From: Limanda limanda
Taxonomy: Eukaryota; Chordata; Actinopteri; Pleuronectiformes; Pleuronectidae
Length of the DNA stretch: 64,000 nt
Reading direction: 5' to 3'
NCBI RefSeq assembly: GCF_963576545.1
Contig: NC_083655.1
Coordinates: 16,630,204-16,694,203 of the forward strand
In this document: in pieces, positions 48,320-61,170 of the stretch
Layout of the letters: each line of letters opens with the position of its first letter
Numbering within the stretch: position 1 is the stretch's first letter
Notes under the pieces: model-generated
Database searches by the model: none
What the model saw: only the letters and a program-made list of their open reading frames with translations
Told to the model about the DNA's origin: nothing
Position numbers and translations under genes: made by a program

Positions 48320-48520
48320 GACTGGTGGTTGGTGGGTCCACCACTTTGGTCAAGAATGAAAAATCTCTTAACAATTAAATGGATTTCTATGATCATGTCA
48401 CTGGCTGAAGGCCTCTAACCTTTGTGATCCCCTGACTTCTCCTGTTGCAACTCTTTGAGTTTCAAATTTGGGTTTTTTAGTGAAATATCTCCACGACTAT
48501 TTAATCTGGATTCAGGCTAT
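48320..48520 (+). mobile_element. Fish interspersed repeat fragment
   Basis: GTCCACCACTTTGGTCAAGA, a GAAAAATCTCTTAACAA word, CCTTTGTGATCCCCTGACTT and TTTAGTGAAATATCTCC reproduce the successive phrases of an abundant teleost repeat (consensus ACTTTGGTGATCCCCTGACTTTT, then GTGAAATGTCTCAACAACTA). Non-coding and degenerate. Catalogue name not recalled. Confidence 0.55.
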
Positions 48521-48760
48521 GACCACACTAATCTGTATTAGGTTTAAAATATATCACTTAATCTATGTTTACACCAGGTGTCCACACCACTCTGGAGTTG
48601 TCTATCTGTTTTAATTTGAAAGAACTCTGGGTTTGTGTTTTTGTCCGGGTGAGCAGAAACAGAAGAAGACAACCCACGTTTTCTTCCTGATTGGGTCTTA
48701 TTGTGACTTGACGACCTAATTGCCACATGGATAACGAGCAACAAGTATCGCTAAGACTGT
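48521..48760 (+). mobile_element. Probable second repeat fragment
   Basis: GACCACACTAATCTGTATTA, TCCACACCACTCTGGAG, TTTAATTTGAAAGAACTCTG and TGTCCGGGTGAGCAGAAAC resemble a fish repeat that consists of phrases such as CACACTAATCCGTTTT and CACACCACTCTGGAGTTTTC. Degenerate; boundaries uncertain. Confidence 0.4.
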
Positions 48761-48960
48761 CTCACTTCCCCCCTTAGCCCTACCACTTGGCCCTATGCCT
48801 TTGTTTTGCTTGTTTGGCTGTGTTGTGCCATTTCTCTGTGTGATGTAAGGGTGGTGGCCATCTAGCCCTTCAACCGTTCGGTATTCAGGAGCACACTTAA
48901 CAAAGGGGTAGATGGACCCTCCCAGAATGATTTGCGAATGAAGGAATCACTGCGGGGAAG
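48761..48960. mobile_element. Possible non-autonomous DNA transposon remnant
   Basis: Starts with TTAGCCCTACCACTTGGCCC and contains TGTGTTGTGCCATTTCTCTG and GTGGTGGCCATCTAGCCCTT. It ends near AAAGGGGTAGATGGACCCTC. These words recall a small fish element with CCCTACCCCTT-type ends. Exact terminal repeats cannot be aligned by eye. Confidence 0.3.
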
Positions 48961-49769
48961 AATGTTCATAACTTTTAGCATGACATCTTGCAAAGATAAC
49001 TATAAAGAAACAAATTGCATTCACCAGAATATATTTTAGTCCAGTAGCAAATGAAAATGTCATTGAAAGCATGTGAAAACCACTACTCACTGTCAAAACA
49101 AGCAAGTAAACAGTCTGAGTGAGAGCAACAAGTAATGTTCGTTACTCCTGTGTCTCTTTTATGATGTTTGAACAATTGTCAAGCCACAAATTTGGCATTG
49201 TCCGTGCTGGTATCATGTTTTCAATGCAGGGCAGAAGTTTCTATAAACAGGACTCAAGCTAAATTGAAATAACCAATGTCAACTTGCTGATCAATAGATC
49301 TATCTGCCCTGTTTGTCCTGTTATAATATCGGTGGTTAACGGCTGTTAATATAATAACGTGAGTTGAGTTCATATCGTTTGTCTCTGTTATAACATTGGT
49401 TTGGTGATGGTGTCCCAATTCCAAGGGGGAGATTTTCAACCCTCTCCCTTGTGGCTCCGTTTGGAGGGGGACACTCTCAGTAACAGTTCCACCTCATTGC
49501 CAGTACAAGCAACAACGAAAAAACTGCTCTACTTGTCACTATTGCTTTTTCTGGTTCATAGTAATTTCTGCAACTGCAAGCAAATAACATCAGGGAAAAA
49601 AAGTGTGTGCATGAATGGTGATGTGATATATTTTCAGACATGTGAGTAGCCTATGGACAGATATTTGTTCTGATACGGAGCTCAAATGCTCGTCTGGATT
49701 AAAAATCAGATTGTGGAGCCTCCACATTTTCTTGTGTCCCTCTCTCTCTCTCTCTCTGGTGTTAATGTT
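48961..49769. other. AT-leaning spacer
   Basis: Unique DNA with a (TC)8 tract at 49741-49757. No gene. Confidence 0.5.
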
Positions 49770-50247
49770 TGTCCTTGCACCTCTCCTTTAGTGGGTTTCT
49801 CCACGTCACCCCTATGGAGTGGTGTTATGCAAGGGTTTTGCTTCTTCTTCATGTGTTTGTGTTGCCTGTCCTTTTTCTATTTCCTCATGGTAGAAAGAGG
49901 TCTTGTGGCTCAGCTGTTTCCCTGTACTTGAAAGTTGAGCAACATCCTCCTGGATCTATTGTTTTATTATATATTTAACATTTTTCAATATTTTAATCCT
50001 AATTCCACATACTGTAATTTTACTGCTGTTTTTCTGTGCAGATCCGATTGCCTGGAAGAGGCGGACTCTCTCAGGTGCTCTTCCTGCAAGTTCTGTTGGG
50101 GGGTTTTCGAAGGCCTTATTAAGGGGTGTTTTTTCCTTGTCTCATCGGAAGGTGTTGTATACGGTACAGACTGTAAAACCCCTGGATGCAAATCTGTGAT
50201 TGGAGAGGTTTGACTTTATAAATAAAACTGACGGGACTTGACTTGAT
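49770..50247 (+). mobile_element. Retroposon copy ending in ACTTGACTTGAT
   Basis: The 3' part contains CTTGTCTCATCGGAAGGTGT, GTACAGACTGTAAAACCCCT, ATCTGTGATTGG and TTTATAAATAAAACTGACG-GGACTTGACTTGAT. These are successive phrases of a common fish retroposon (consensus CTGTAAAGCCC...TTTGTGATTT...CTATAAATAAAATTGACTTGACTTGAC). A 92-codon frame (49935-50213) with Cys-rich translation lies inside it and is not a host gene. The 5' boundary is uncertain; the last 130 bases are the firm part. Confidence 0.6.
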
Positions 50248-50475
50248 AGTCGGATGGATTGCCAAGAAGTTCCCCGTTCCCTGCGGGGCGACAAGATCAA
50301 ATTTGCTGACACAATAAAACACATTACACATGCTAAAGATGATTAACATGGTAAACAGTGTACAGTCCCTGCTTAATGCCAGCATGTTAGCATGCTGACA
50401 TTAGCCCTTAGCTCAAAACACTGGCTTAAATCAGGCTCACTCCCCCATTAGCATAGCTAATTGTTAACATAGCAG
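50248..50475 (+). mobile_element. Fish repeat fragment abutting a retroposon tail
   Basis: CGGATGGATTGCCAAGAAGT, AACATGGTAAACAGTGTACA, GCCAGCATGTTAGCATGCTG and ATTAGCCCTTAGCTCAAAAC match later phrases of the repeat family whose earlier phrases lie at 48320-48520. It begins immediately after the ACTTGACTTGAT tail of the upstream retroposon. Degenerate and non-coding. Confidence 0.55.
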
Positions 50476-52009
<1,534 letters not shown>

Positions 52010-52600
52010 ATTTAGGAGTTAAGCTGCGCCAATGGGATTAATGTGATCTACAAGTCAAGTCCTGTCTGCAGCCTCTGTGTGTGTCCCGTCTGCCTGAGAC
52101 GGGCGTTCATCTCCCTCTGATCCCAAAACAGTTATTAGCCTGTCCTGCCATCAGCAGCATATAGAATCGGGATCCAAGTCCACTGACCTCACCGCTGTGC
52201 TCAAAAGAGCAGGCGGCGCTCTCCCTCCGTGCCCTCAATCTGCAAATGAAGCCATGATCCCTGTCTTTGACCCTCCCTCTACCACCACCCGTCGCGGTGG
52301 CCTTTGAGGCCAAGTGAGGTGTAAACAAATCCAATATACGCTGCATTGTGTTGCACCCCAAGGGTCCCAATGAAGTTACTCTGGAGGTACAAATCACTCC
52401 GGGTCACGGTTTGCTTGCTTTTTCTTGCTCTAGTTCCCCAAGGCTTGCAGTTCCTCATCCAAGAACCCTACCCAGCCACCCGCCGCTGCCATCATATAGG
52501 TTTATTTACATTTGAACGTCTTAGATTGATTGAATGGGCCCCTTTTTGGGATTGTACCTCCACAGGCCTGCTCAGTGTTTAAACCAGAGACCACCGTGCA
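52010..52600. promoter_or_regulatory. Candidate regulatory block
   Basis: Repeat-poor and balanced, with CAATGGGATTAATGTGATC near 52030 (K50-type GGGATTA core), CAGTTATTAGCC near 52129 and TTAGATTGATTGAATGGG near 52522. Frames on both strands are short and overlap. Confidence 0.33.
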
Positions 52601-54284
52601 GAGGAAAAAAGTCCACACATTCTGTTCACTAAATCACAATGACTTCTGACTGCTTCCTGCAGGAGTTATGACTCTGAGGGTGTGTGCAGGTCTCCGCAGT
52701 GTGACTGTCGTACAGCTTTTTGGTTGCATTAGCTTGAGCGTTTTTCAGATTTACCTGTAGTATCATATAAATTGTATTATTAACCTGTAGCCAATATACA
52801 GAACAGGTTTAGATGTTCTTTCTCGAAGATCTTGGTAAAAGTCAAAAGGAACACATATAAAAAGCCTGATGAAGAAAGATGTGAATAATAGTTACAGGTT
52901 TTCACTGATAATACTGGAGTAAAACAAAACAGTTGTAGTAAATCCCTATTATACCTATAAATAGCAACTGTTTCTTACAAATGACCAGGCAAGAATGAGA
53001 AAGAGGCGTTATCCACCTGCACTGAATTCCTCTATAGTCAATTTAGTAAATTGCTCAAGATTCGTGGCCGTTTTTTGTAAACTGTTCCACGTTTTTTCCA
53101 AGGACATGCGACTGAGCACAGTGTTGTGTAAATAGGGCTGTGTAAATAAGGGTGGGCAAAGAGCGCTGTGGGTCAACAGGGCAGGGGACAACTATCCATT
53201 TCCCGGAGAATACCCTCCCCTGACCTGGCAGTCAGCTATCAGGTCACTCCAGGTTCAGCCTCAGGGAGTGGTCTGCTGCCTGTCTGCATGTTGCTGTAAG
53301 TATTCGACAAGTACATAGGAATGTGAGACCAGTGCTTCAAAAATCACCACGACCGGCCAGCTTTAAGTGGACAGCAGGGATAGGGCTTGTTGTGTTATCT
53401 ACTGGGCTCTGACCACGCTTGCGCAGGTTATCCAGTCCCTAGCGTTTCGTGTGACTGACTATACAATACACTGCAGCAATCTGCCTCAGTATCACGGTGA
53501 GTCTAGCATGTATAGGGAGAATGACAAAAGGCAGTTTCGGTATCACTGGATGTCGACAAAAGCTCCTTTGTGTCCAGTTGTGTCACCGGGAGCTGTCAGT
53601 GTATTGGAGGACTCCTCACTTCCACTGAGGACCAGTTGGGTGTGGGGAGGGGGGGGGCAGTTTAGTGCAGTGGAGCAGTAGCACCTTATTTGTGAGAGGC
53701 AGACACACATGCATCTGCCTGCGTCTGAACACATGAATGAGAGATTGTGTTACGGGCCAACGCATCAATTCACCCGATATGAGGTAGTGTAAGTTTTGAA
53801 ATGGCAGTTGCTCCAGATGCATACCGCTAACCACAAGTTCACTTTTTGGCTAATTGGATGAGACACGTCTGCGAGGCTTGACAAGCAAAACTAATGTGAG
53901 CAACAATGCAGTCGAACTTGTCAACATGGGCGCACACTGTTGAGTCAAGTCGCAGCCTGAGAATATTCTCCATTGGACGACAGATTGTGGATCCTTCAGT
54001 TTGAACCTGGTTCACTGGAATCAAACACAACCTTAGTGACACCACCAGTACCATCTATTTAATGGATTTTTGAACAGGATGTTAGATATAAAGTTCTTCA
54101 TTAAAATGTCAAAAAATGAATAGATATGTTATATATTTTGGTGACTTGTGTACTTACTTTATATAAAATATTTTCAACAATGCTCAAACCCAGAGAAATC
54201 CCTAAATTCACTCAAGGTAACAGGATGTTTCATTTTGGTCGCCTTTTAATTGTGTCATATTGTCTCAACCAGTGGCTTTTCCCA
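52601..54284. other. Spacer without recognised elements
   Basis: Mixed unique sequence with a G-rich run near 53645-53659. Frames of about 100 codons or less have no domain. Confidence 0.5.
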
Positions 54285-54545
54285 TCTCTGCTGTAACTTC
54301 ACGGAGAATCAACATATGACGAAGGAAAAACTTTGCCAGTTGGCTTTTTTCCTTCCACTGTTTGTATAAGTCACTCATAGTGGATCACAATTAGCCCGTC
54401 AGCTCATCCATGAACATGATTTGGGTCTCTGCTATAACTTCTGGCGCAAACAATGTTTGACAAAGAAGAAAACCCTGCTGCTAGCTACATAGCGAATTAG
54501 CCAGTTAGCTCTTTGCATTGGTCACTAATAATGGATCATGATGAG
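54285..54545. repeat. Imperfect tandem duplication, period about 141
   Basis: Copy one (54285-54393) and copy two (54426-54545) begin TCTCTGCTGTAACTTC and TCTCTGCTATAACTTC. They share the phrases GACGAAGGAAAAACT/GACAAAGAAGAAAACC and end GTCACTCATAGTGGATCACA and GTCACTAATAATGGATCATG. Divergence is considerable, so the event is old. It may be an internal duplication of a fish repeat rather than host sequence. Confidence 0.6.
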
Positions 54546-55039
54546 TCTTTGCTGTGTAATATGAATACAACTTTAAAACATTACCACTCCCATGATCCCA
54601 TGCTGCGTCACAATTAAAGTAGGTATTTTGTTATTGTTAGAGACCCCTAGTGGCCAAACTTACATATTGTAAGTTTAACTGTGAGTAAATTACTGGATAC
54701 TTGTGTTTTCATAGGATGGAACTGTTTGTCAAGGTTTGCTTGGTCAAGTCTGTACAACTACAACTTGTGTGACCCTATGTTTTAACAACTCAACCGGTTC
54801 TTTAGGTATTTGATCATTTACCCACAAGGCTACTTTTCTCAGTATTTTCAGGCAATCATTTCAGTGGTGAATTGAGATTAAAATATCAATCTCATCACTT
54901 ATTTCTTACAAAGTTCTACTTACTGCAGTCTCATGAATCTGGATCATCAGTTTTTTAGGCATCCAGTGTGAGAGGCAGAGGGGATTTAATTAAGTCAGTC
55001 TTGGGAGATATAATTAGGCAGCATTGTGTAGCTGCTCTT
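54546..55039. other. AT-rich spacer with repeat-like phrase
   Basis: GACCCCTAGTGGCCAAACTT at 54641-54660 followed by ACATATTGTAAG resembles a terminal phrase of a fish interspersed repeat. This suggests the tandem duplication upstream belongs to the same element. The rest is AT-rich. Confidence 0.4.
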
Positions 55040-56090
55040 CCCAGACCCAGCCGGGCTATCGTAGGATATGTGGGTCTGCTCCGCACGTCCCGAGGCTAGC
55101 TCGCTAGCTGGTGCAATTACAGCGCTGTCTTACAGCATCAGGTATTTTAAGTATAATAGGGTTTGGCCTGTTTTCTCTTTGCCCCAGTTAAAGTTCCCTT
55201 TTCTGCTCCGTCTAATTAGACCAAAAAAGCACTCCCTCCTGTACTGCGAGTCTTGTCATCCTAATGTTCCTGAGGTTTTAACCGAGTGAGACTGCGGACA
55301 GACAAGAGCGCGTACATTCACTGTGTTGTAGACACGGATGAGGAAGACAGTGCGACACCTGCTCCTTTATTACTGATCAAAGTTGCACATTCATATTTTA
55401 ACAAGGAGGGACCGTGTATCTTTGTTAGCCTTGACAAAAGGGACCTTCTGCGCACGTACAGATGCGACTCTGTTCATTATCTGTGGGGGAATGTCAGGAC
55501 TCAGATCTGTGAAACGCCATTTGCAGAACGCTGTCACATGCTCCGGCACACTCAACAAACCAATTAAACCAAATTGACAGGATTGTTCAAATCGGTCTGA
55601 TACATGAGCGCCCCCCACCCCCCACTGACCCAACACACACACAAGGACGACTGTCATTGTTTGGGATTTTTCAAAAAAGTGTATGCGTTAGCTTTCGGAG
55701 CGTATGTCATTAATATTAACTGTGACAGGGGAAGGCCGTGTCTGTCGGAGCTTTGCTGTGGTTTGTTCACTATCCGAACATAGCTTTCATTTATTTGTTT
55801 ATTTATATGTCTTCAATCACCTTAGCATGATGCAATTTAAAAGAAACATTACATGAATAAGTTACATGTCAGATATTTAGCATAGCACCCGCAGAGCTGC
55901 TCCTATTGGGGGACATGCATTTTTAATCACGTGTCAATGCTCATTGGTCTTGGAAGCGTTTACAGACCCACTGGGGTGCAAATTAACTTTCCAAATTAAA
56001 CTCGCTTTCTGTGTTTCGCTTTCTGGGTGAGAATATTTAAGTATGCCGTTGGATCTCCGTGCTGACAGGACCTGAGGAGAGTGTCTCTCC
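55040..56090. promoter_or_regulatory. Long candidate regulatory region
   Basis: About 1 kb of balanced, repeat-free sequence. Landmarks are CGTCTAATTAGACC near 55209 (a TCTAATTAGA palindrome), a TTAATATTAA palindrome at 55710-55719, GCATTTTTAATCACGTG near 55918 with a CACGTG E-box at 55928-55933, and TGCAAATTAACTTTCC near 55977. Stops occur in all frames, and several short frames overlap at 55286-55657. One of the most promising enhancer clusters, by texture only. Confidence 0.42.
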
Positions 56091-56683
56091 AAGAACGCAA
56101 CCGTAGGGCCAGATGTTTATTGAAAATGTTCTAGTAGAAAGACTTGCCTGTATGGATTTAAAAACAGCCTCCAATACATAACAAATGAAGCAGATACTGA
56201 TGTGAATTTCACTTGACGTGGATCCATATTCACCGAGACAATGAGGTCATTATTTTCTCAGGGAAAGGTTTGCTTTCTTACAAGATTTGGAGCTTTTTAA
56301 ATGCCAAAAAAACAAGGGCAGTAACACTAAAATCACATTACCTCATGGTTTTATCATTTTAATTAAGTAATTTCCTTGATGAGAGAACATCTCTATCAAA
56401 ATATCTCTCAAGCAGGATTTCTAGTCAAGTTTTCCTGAATCCCAGCAGACGAATCCCCGAGCATCCCCACACAAAGCAGCATCGGCTCCTGCCTCAGAGA
56501 CGCTGGGTATTTCAGCTGCGGTCAGCTGTGTTTTCCACCGCACTTCTGTCTGCAGCGGCTAATAAGACGATTTCAGCCCTCTACCTGCAACTGATGGCTG
56601 AGATGCACTCCTCAATAATGCATCAGACAGGCAGGCTAGCACCCCTGGGTCCTCCTCTGTTTCTCCATCTCCCAACCCCCCCT

Positions 56684-56721
<38 letters not shown>

Positions 56722-57379
56722 ACATACTGTACAGTCAAATACAGTGATGATGTTGCCTCTGCAACCTGACTCAAAGGTGAGTAAGGCCTATTGATTTGAG
56801 GCCAGAAAGCACCACTTCTCATCTTCTCCGGGCCTGGCTGCAGAGAGGGGAGGTCAGAGAGGGGGGGAGAGAGAGGAGAGAGGGGAAGGGAAGAAAAATA
56901 GAAAAGTTGAGGCGAGCGGAGAGCTGGCTCTGGCTCTAAGAAGCTACTTTCATGGTCATTTTAACCTCTTGGGCTTTGTGCAACAGTGAGAAAGTTTGAA
57001 CCCATGATATCTGTGGTATTGTGTTATATCGAGCCCAACAGTGTGCAGAATTTAACTTCAGCCCTAAAGAAACAGCTTTTACTTATTTGACACTCCAGGC
57101 AAGTTCATAGTTATGTAAGGAAACTCTACAAACGTAGATAACTTTGCTTTAGTAAGATAATTGTTTGTGTTTTTCCGATGTCGATGTGGGTGGGGGATGG
57201 AAAGGGGGCGGTGGGAGACATATCATAGCTCCGCCTCCCAGCCCTGGGTTCTAAAGGCATTTCAGCAAAATCTTAGGGGGGAAGTTGGACTTTAAAAAGA
57301 TGTGCAGAATTATGATTTTTTGGGAAACTGAAAATGGTTTCCCTTAATTGCATTGCCTCCGTGTATTTGGTTGTTTTGT
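56091..57379. other. Mixed spacer with CA repeat and purine tract
   Basis: Unique sequence, (CA)16 at 56685-56716 and a GA-rich tract at 56835-56915. No gene recognised. Confidence 0.5.
56685..56716. repeat. (CA)16 microsatellite
   Basis: Sixteen perfect CA units, followed by TACACACATAC. Confidence 0.95.
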
Positions 57380-58560
57380 TCATTCGGTATATTTGGTAGT
57401 GCTGTTGCTCTGAAGCGTGTTTCTGTACTGAGAACATTTAATTTCATTGCAGTGCATTTTACCCGGCTGCTCTTCTGTTGATGAATTGGTGAAGACGTTT
57501 GTTTTCTTCAGTTGCACTGCGATGCGCTCTCAGGGACACTGAGAGCCGCTGATTGAAGCTGGTGTAATGTTTGGTGTATTAAAATCAACTAATTCATCAT
57601 GTAGCTGCAGAATTTAACATATTCGACTGTCCGATAAACAGTCATGCCAATAAAGTGAACCAGAGTTGAGATAAAGAGCATTGTCTCCTGGTTTGTCTCC
57701 GTCCAGCGGTGGCTCCCTAAGTGGACTCGCCATTGATAACCACACAATGCTTCCCCCGCAACAAAGGCACCCCAAACCAGATGGCAAATTAGCGCCAATT
57801 GTTCAAAAACAATGTAGACGGCTGATGACAGACGCCCGGGGTGCGCGGCGGAGACAGCAGCAGGCCGTTGTTTGGACAGAAGATTTTTCCATTTTCCATT
57901 CAGACTGCACTCCCACACCGTGCGAGCAGAGCGTGGGGCGACTGGGAATCATTATTTAGTACTCCAGGGGCCCGGCCGTTTAACACACATCCGCTAAATT
58001 CAATCTGCTCCAATAGACACATGGACCTGTGATTTCTCTTTCAGCATGTTAGTGGAAAACAGATGAGGTGCTGCTGATTCGCTCGCTCAGCCACAGTTTT
58101 GACAGAGAGCTCTTTTTTTTGGCGTATAATCTGTCCACGCTCTGGGTCATTAAAGTAGCCCCGACTTCGGAGCAACGCATCATTAGGCTGACAGCTGAAG
58201 GTATTAGTCAGCTCTCCGCTTCATTTTATCACAGCTTTCCACCAGTCGAGTGTGTTTTCACGTGAAGCCGCTCGCTGATTTCAACATTCGTGGGCTCAGA
58301 TTAGTTTTTCCCCCCGCCGTCCTGCTCCAACTTGCCGTGTGTAGTACTTACAACACTTCAGTGGAATGAAACAATACGTGTTGTTTCTGGCCTTTTTGCA
58401 GAGGTCTCCTCAATGTTAATGACTTCAGCAAGGGAAGTAGTGACACATTAATGACAGGCTGGACAATTCCTACGTTTGTGTGAGCTGAGGAAAAGCTGGC
58501 AGGGGTGGATTCCTATGATGAATTGCACCACCGGCTCAATGGCGTCAAGTTTTAAGAAAA
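57380..58560. promoter_or_regulatory. Longest candidate regulatory region
   Basis: About 1.2 kb without microsatellites or repeat signatures. It has AAAATCAACTAATTCATC near 57581, an inverted repeat GACTGT/ACAGTC at 57625-57643, CAAATTAGCGCCAATTG near 57785, CATCATTAGGCTGACAGC near 58178 and CAATGTTAATGACTTCAG near 58410. CpG-bearing words are frequent. Frames of about 110 codons or less overlap on both strands. It may comprise several enhancers. Confidence 0.42.
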
Positions 58561-59594
58561 TAAAAATCAGCCAGGTACTAATTCCTTGCAGAAGTTTCCC
58601 CTCAGTAAATTAAAATGTAAAAATCTAAAGGCTGTGTTTGCGTTACAATGGCACACGGAGCGTGAGATGAGGTAGTGGTGTTCAGGGTTATATTTAGAGA
58701 GCAGGAAAAAAAACAGGAGCTCTGCTGGAAACCACAAAATGAAGAGGTCACGGCTTCTGTTCAAACAAGCAGAACAAACCGAGACTTTTTTTAGCCTGGC
58801 TGGTGAACGGACCCGGGGACACACACTTTCTCAGTGGACAGCTGCGGCGTTTAACCGAACCACAATCTACTACCACTAGATAATAAATCTAAACTATAAG
58901 ACAATGCCAAGAATAACAGCCATAAAATAGAAAAAGATCCCCCCCGTTACAACATAGCGGGCTTTGAGAGTGTGCAATTAGTTTTTATTTTACATGGCTT
59001 GCTCTTCCTGCACCCGGACCACAGGAACAGAGGAGACATAGCAAAATAGGAGACAGAGGCAATCAGGGTAGATTGATCAAAGAGGAGCAGGGAAACTGTT
59101 TTTTCTTAACTTTTTCTATGAGCTACACATGTATAAGTTTTGGGACAAATTCTAAATCCAGTCTTATTTTGTATTTGAATCATCATCCTCTGCTGGTTGT
59201 AAAGTGGATGTGCTGCTGGGCTGTAACAGTACATCGTGTCTTATGTCATACAGTGACTAGTGAACCCTGGAGGAGTGTGTGGGAGTGTGGTATGCACCAA
59301 CTTAGGAGTCAAATGTAACAAGGGGCCACAGCCATGTGACACAGCAGTGTTCTTGTTGCATTCACACAACTTTTTTTTCCACTATTCAAAAAACTGAGAG
59401 ATATTGCTACATCTTAAAATATGTCAAATTAGCTTTTTCATAGAACTTTTCAGTAGTTTGTTGCAAGCAATCTCAGAGCCCATCGGCTATTGTCTGAGAG
59501 CGATAAATATGTCTGCAGGCTTCTGGTGGAGAAAGATAGTGTAATATCACAAATCTTCAGTCCCAACTTGGAGTTACAAACGAATGGCTGACAT
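58561..59594. other. AT-leaning spacer
   Basis: Unique DNA with short T runs. Nothing recognised, although 58600-58830 is of balanced composition. Confidence 0.5.
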
Positions 59595-59625
59595 GAAGGG
59601 GACTGATTCTGATTCTGATTCTGAC
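59595..59625 (+). repeat. (CTGATT)n retroposon-tail-like repeat
   Basis: About three and a half units of CTGATT. The reverse complement (AATCAG)n is a frequent terminal repeat of fish retroposons, so this may be the 3' end of a decayed insertion; the upstream body is not recognisable. Confidence 0.45.
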
Positions 59626-59984
59626 TTAAGCTACAAAAACAACATGTCGAATTAATGAAGAAAAATAAGAGGAAAACATCGTCACAGTGAGCAACTCTCA
59701 GGCGGAAAAATATAAATTCACCTTCCCTTTCATGTGAATCGGAGAAATGCCCCCAATTAAACACAAACACCATAAATCTAAACACCTGTTAGTGACCATG
59801 CGAGATTTTCAAAGACACTCTGAACGCCTTTGAACATCATCCTCTTCTCTCCATCTCCTCTGTTTGGATCATTGATTTACAGCCCGTGACTTCATATAAA
59901 ATGTGATGAATAGAGGGGTTGTTGGTATAGGGAGGCAGAGTGGATCCTGTCTGCATGAGCGGTGGTAAAAGCAAACCTCTAGGC
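59626..59984. other. Unique spacer
   Basis: AT-leaning; nothing recognised. Confidence 0.55.
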
Positions 59985-60720
59985 TAATGAGGGGACGGCG
60001 TGTTTGGGCACGTCGACTTAAAAGCAGGTACAAGGAGGCCCTCAGCACCTCCTGGCGCTCCAGTTCCTGCCATTTGTTCCCCGTCTCTGGGATAAGAACC
60101 CGGCTGAAAGCACAGGATGTCGGATGTAGACAGCTCTCCGGGTTTTGGACACGTTTGACTGCAATTACTGTCTGGAGGTCTCGCTGCATGCGAAGGGATC
60201 CCTGCTTCCTCTCGGGTTTTCTCGATCCCCTCCGTCCCTCACATTTTTTACTCTCTCGCAGCCGGGGATTTCACCTGTCGAGAAAAGTGAGCAGTCATAC
60301 GAGACCCTCAAACCCACCCACCCACCCACCCGCCCTACCTTGGCTTATTCTTTTCTTTTCTGTCTGTCATTTTGCCTTGAATCATCATTTGGAAATCGAC
60401 CCCACAATTAAGTCATTTTCCAGGAATTTGGCTCCGCGGTGGTGAAACACTAGATGAAGCCGGTCTGGCTGTGCCCGTGCTTAACCACAGCTAGAGTGTA
60501 TTTACTCTCCGCTTCCTCAGAGGTGTCATTTGTCATGCTTTTGGCAGACATGTGCAGCTCCAGAGGAGACAAGTGAGGGCCTCCTCGCTTACACCACCGC
60601 CATCATCACCAGCATAAATAAATAGCTCACCTGTCCCAACGCTTCCTTTTTTATCGGAGAAGGCCTAATTCCCCACTGGAAACAAGCAGCGGCGATCAGT
60701 TTACCAACAGCATCGGCCCT
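59985..60720. promoter_or_regulatory. Candidate regulatory block
   Basis: Balanced unique sequence with TAGGCTAATGAGGGGACG near 59980, TGACTGCAATTACTGTC near 60157 and CATGCGAAGGGATCCCTG near 60187. A (CCCA)n tract at 60313-60331 splits it. A 152-codon plus-strand frame (59987-60445) has no domain, continues through the (CCCA)n and is opposed by a minus-strand frame, so I do not call a gene. Confidence 0.33.
60313..60331. repeat. (CCCA)n tetranucleotide repeat
   Basis: Nearly five CCCA units followed by CGCCC. Confidence 0.9.
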
Positions 60721-60915
60721 CCCCTGTCATCCCGCCTGACATGTGTAATGATAACAGAGTTAATGCTAAACCCTCTCTGCCTCATCTCCCTCGTCCTCTT
60801 TACACGCAGATTAATTTCAGCTCCGGTTTGACAGACAGACACGTCGTCAAAACCTGCCCAGCTGCACAAGGTTACTGAGTCAAGGCTGGCATCAGGAATG
60901 TGCGTGTACCTGCAT

Positions 60916-60948
<33 letters not shown>

Positions 60949-61170
60949 CCTGCTTCCTCTACACCGCCTGCCAGAGCCACTTCCTTAAACATGTCAGGTA
61001 TAATCCTGTCATTGCTGGAGGGAAAATAGCCGAGGCCCGGCAGGCAACAAGCCAGGGAGAGGGCGGAGAGGTGGAGAGATAGATGATAAAAAAAAGTCCA
61101 GGTTGTACGTCCAGGTGCGGCTGTCTCCACCACACACCTGTACCAAGGACTCATTTAGAAATGAGTTAAA
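60721..61170. other. Unique sequence with TG repeat
   Basis: Balanced flanks around (TG)14 at 60921-60948. The 152-codon minus-strand frame at 60696-61154 reads through the repeat as Thr-His and is an artefact. Confidence 0.5.
60921..60948. repeat. (TG)14 microsatellite
   Basis: Fourteen perfect TG units. Confidence 0.95.

Noticed and set aside
49935..50213. Cys-rich 92-codon frame after a splice-acceptor-like TTTCTGTGCAG
   Set aside because: It lies inside the retroposon copy ending at 50247, and its phrases match the repeat rather than a host exon.
59987..61154. Two 152-codon frames on opposite strands
   Set aside because: One crosses (CCCA)n and the other (TG)14. Neither has a recognisable motif.
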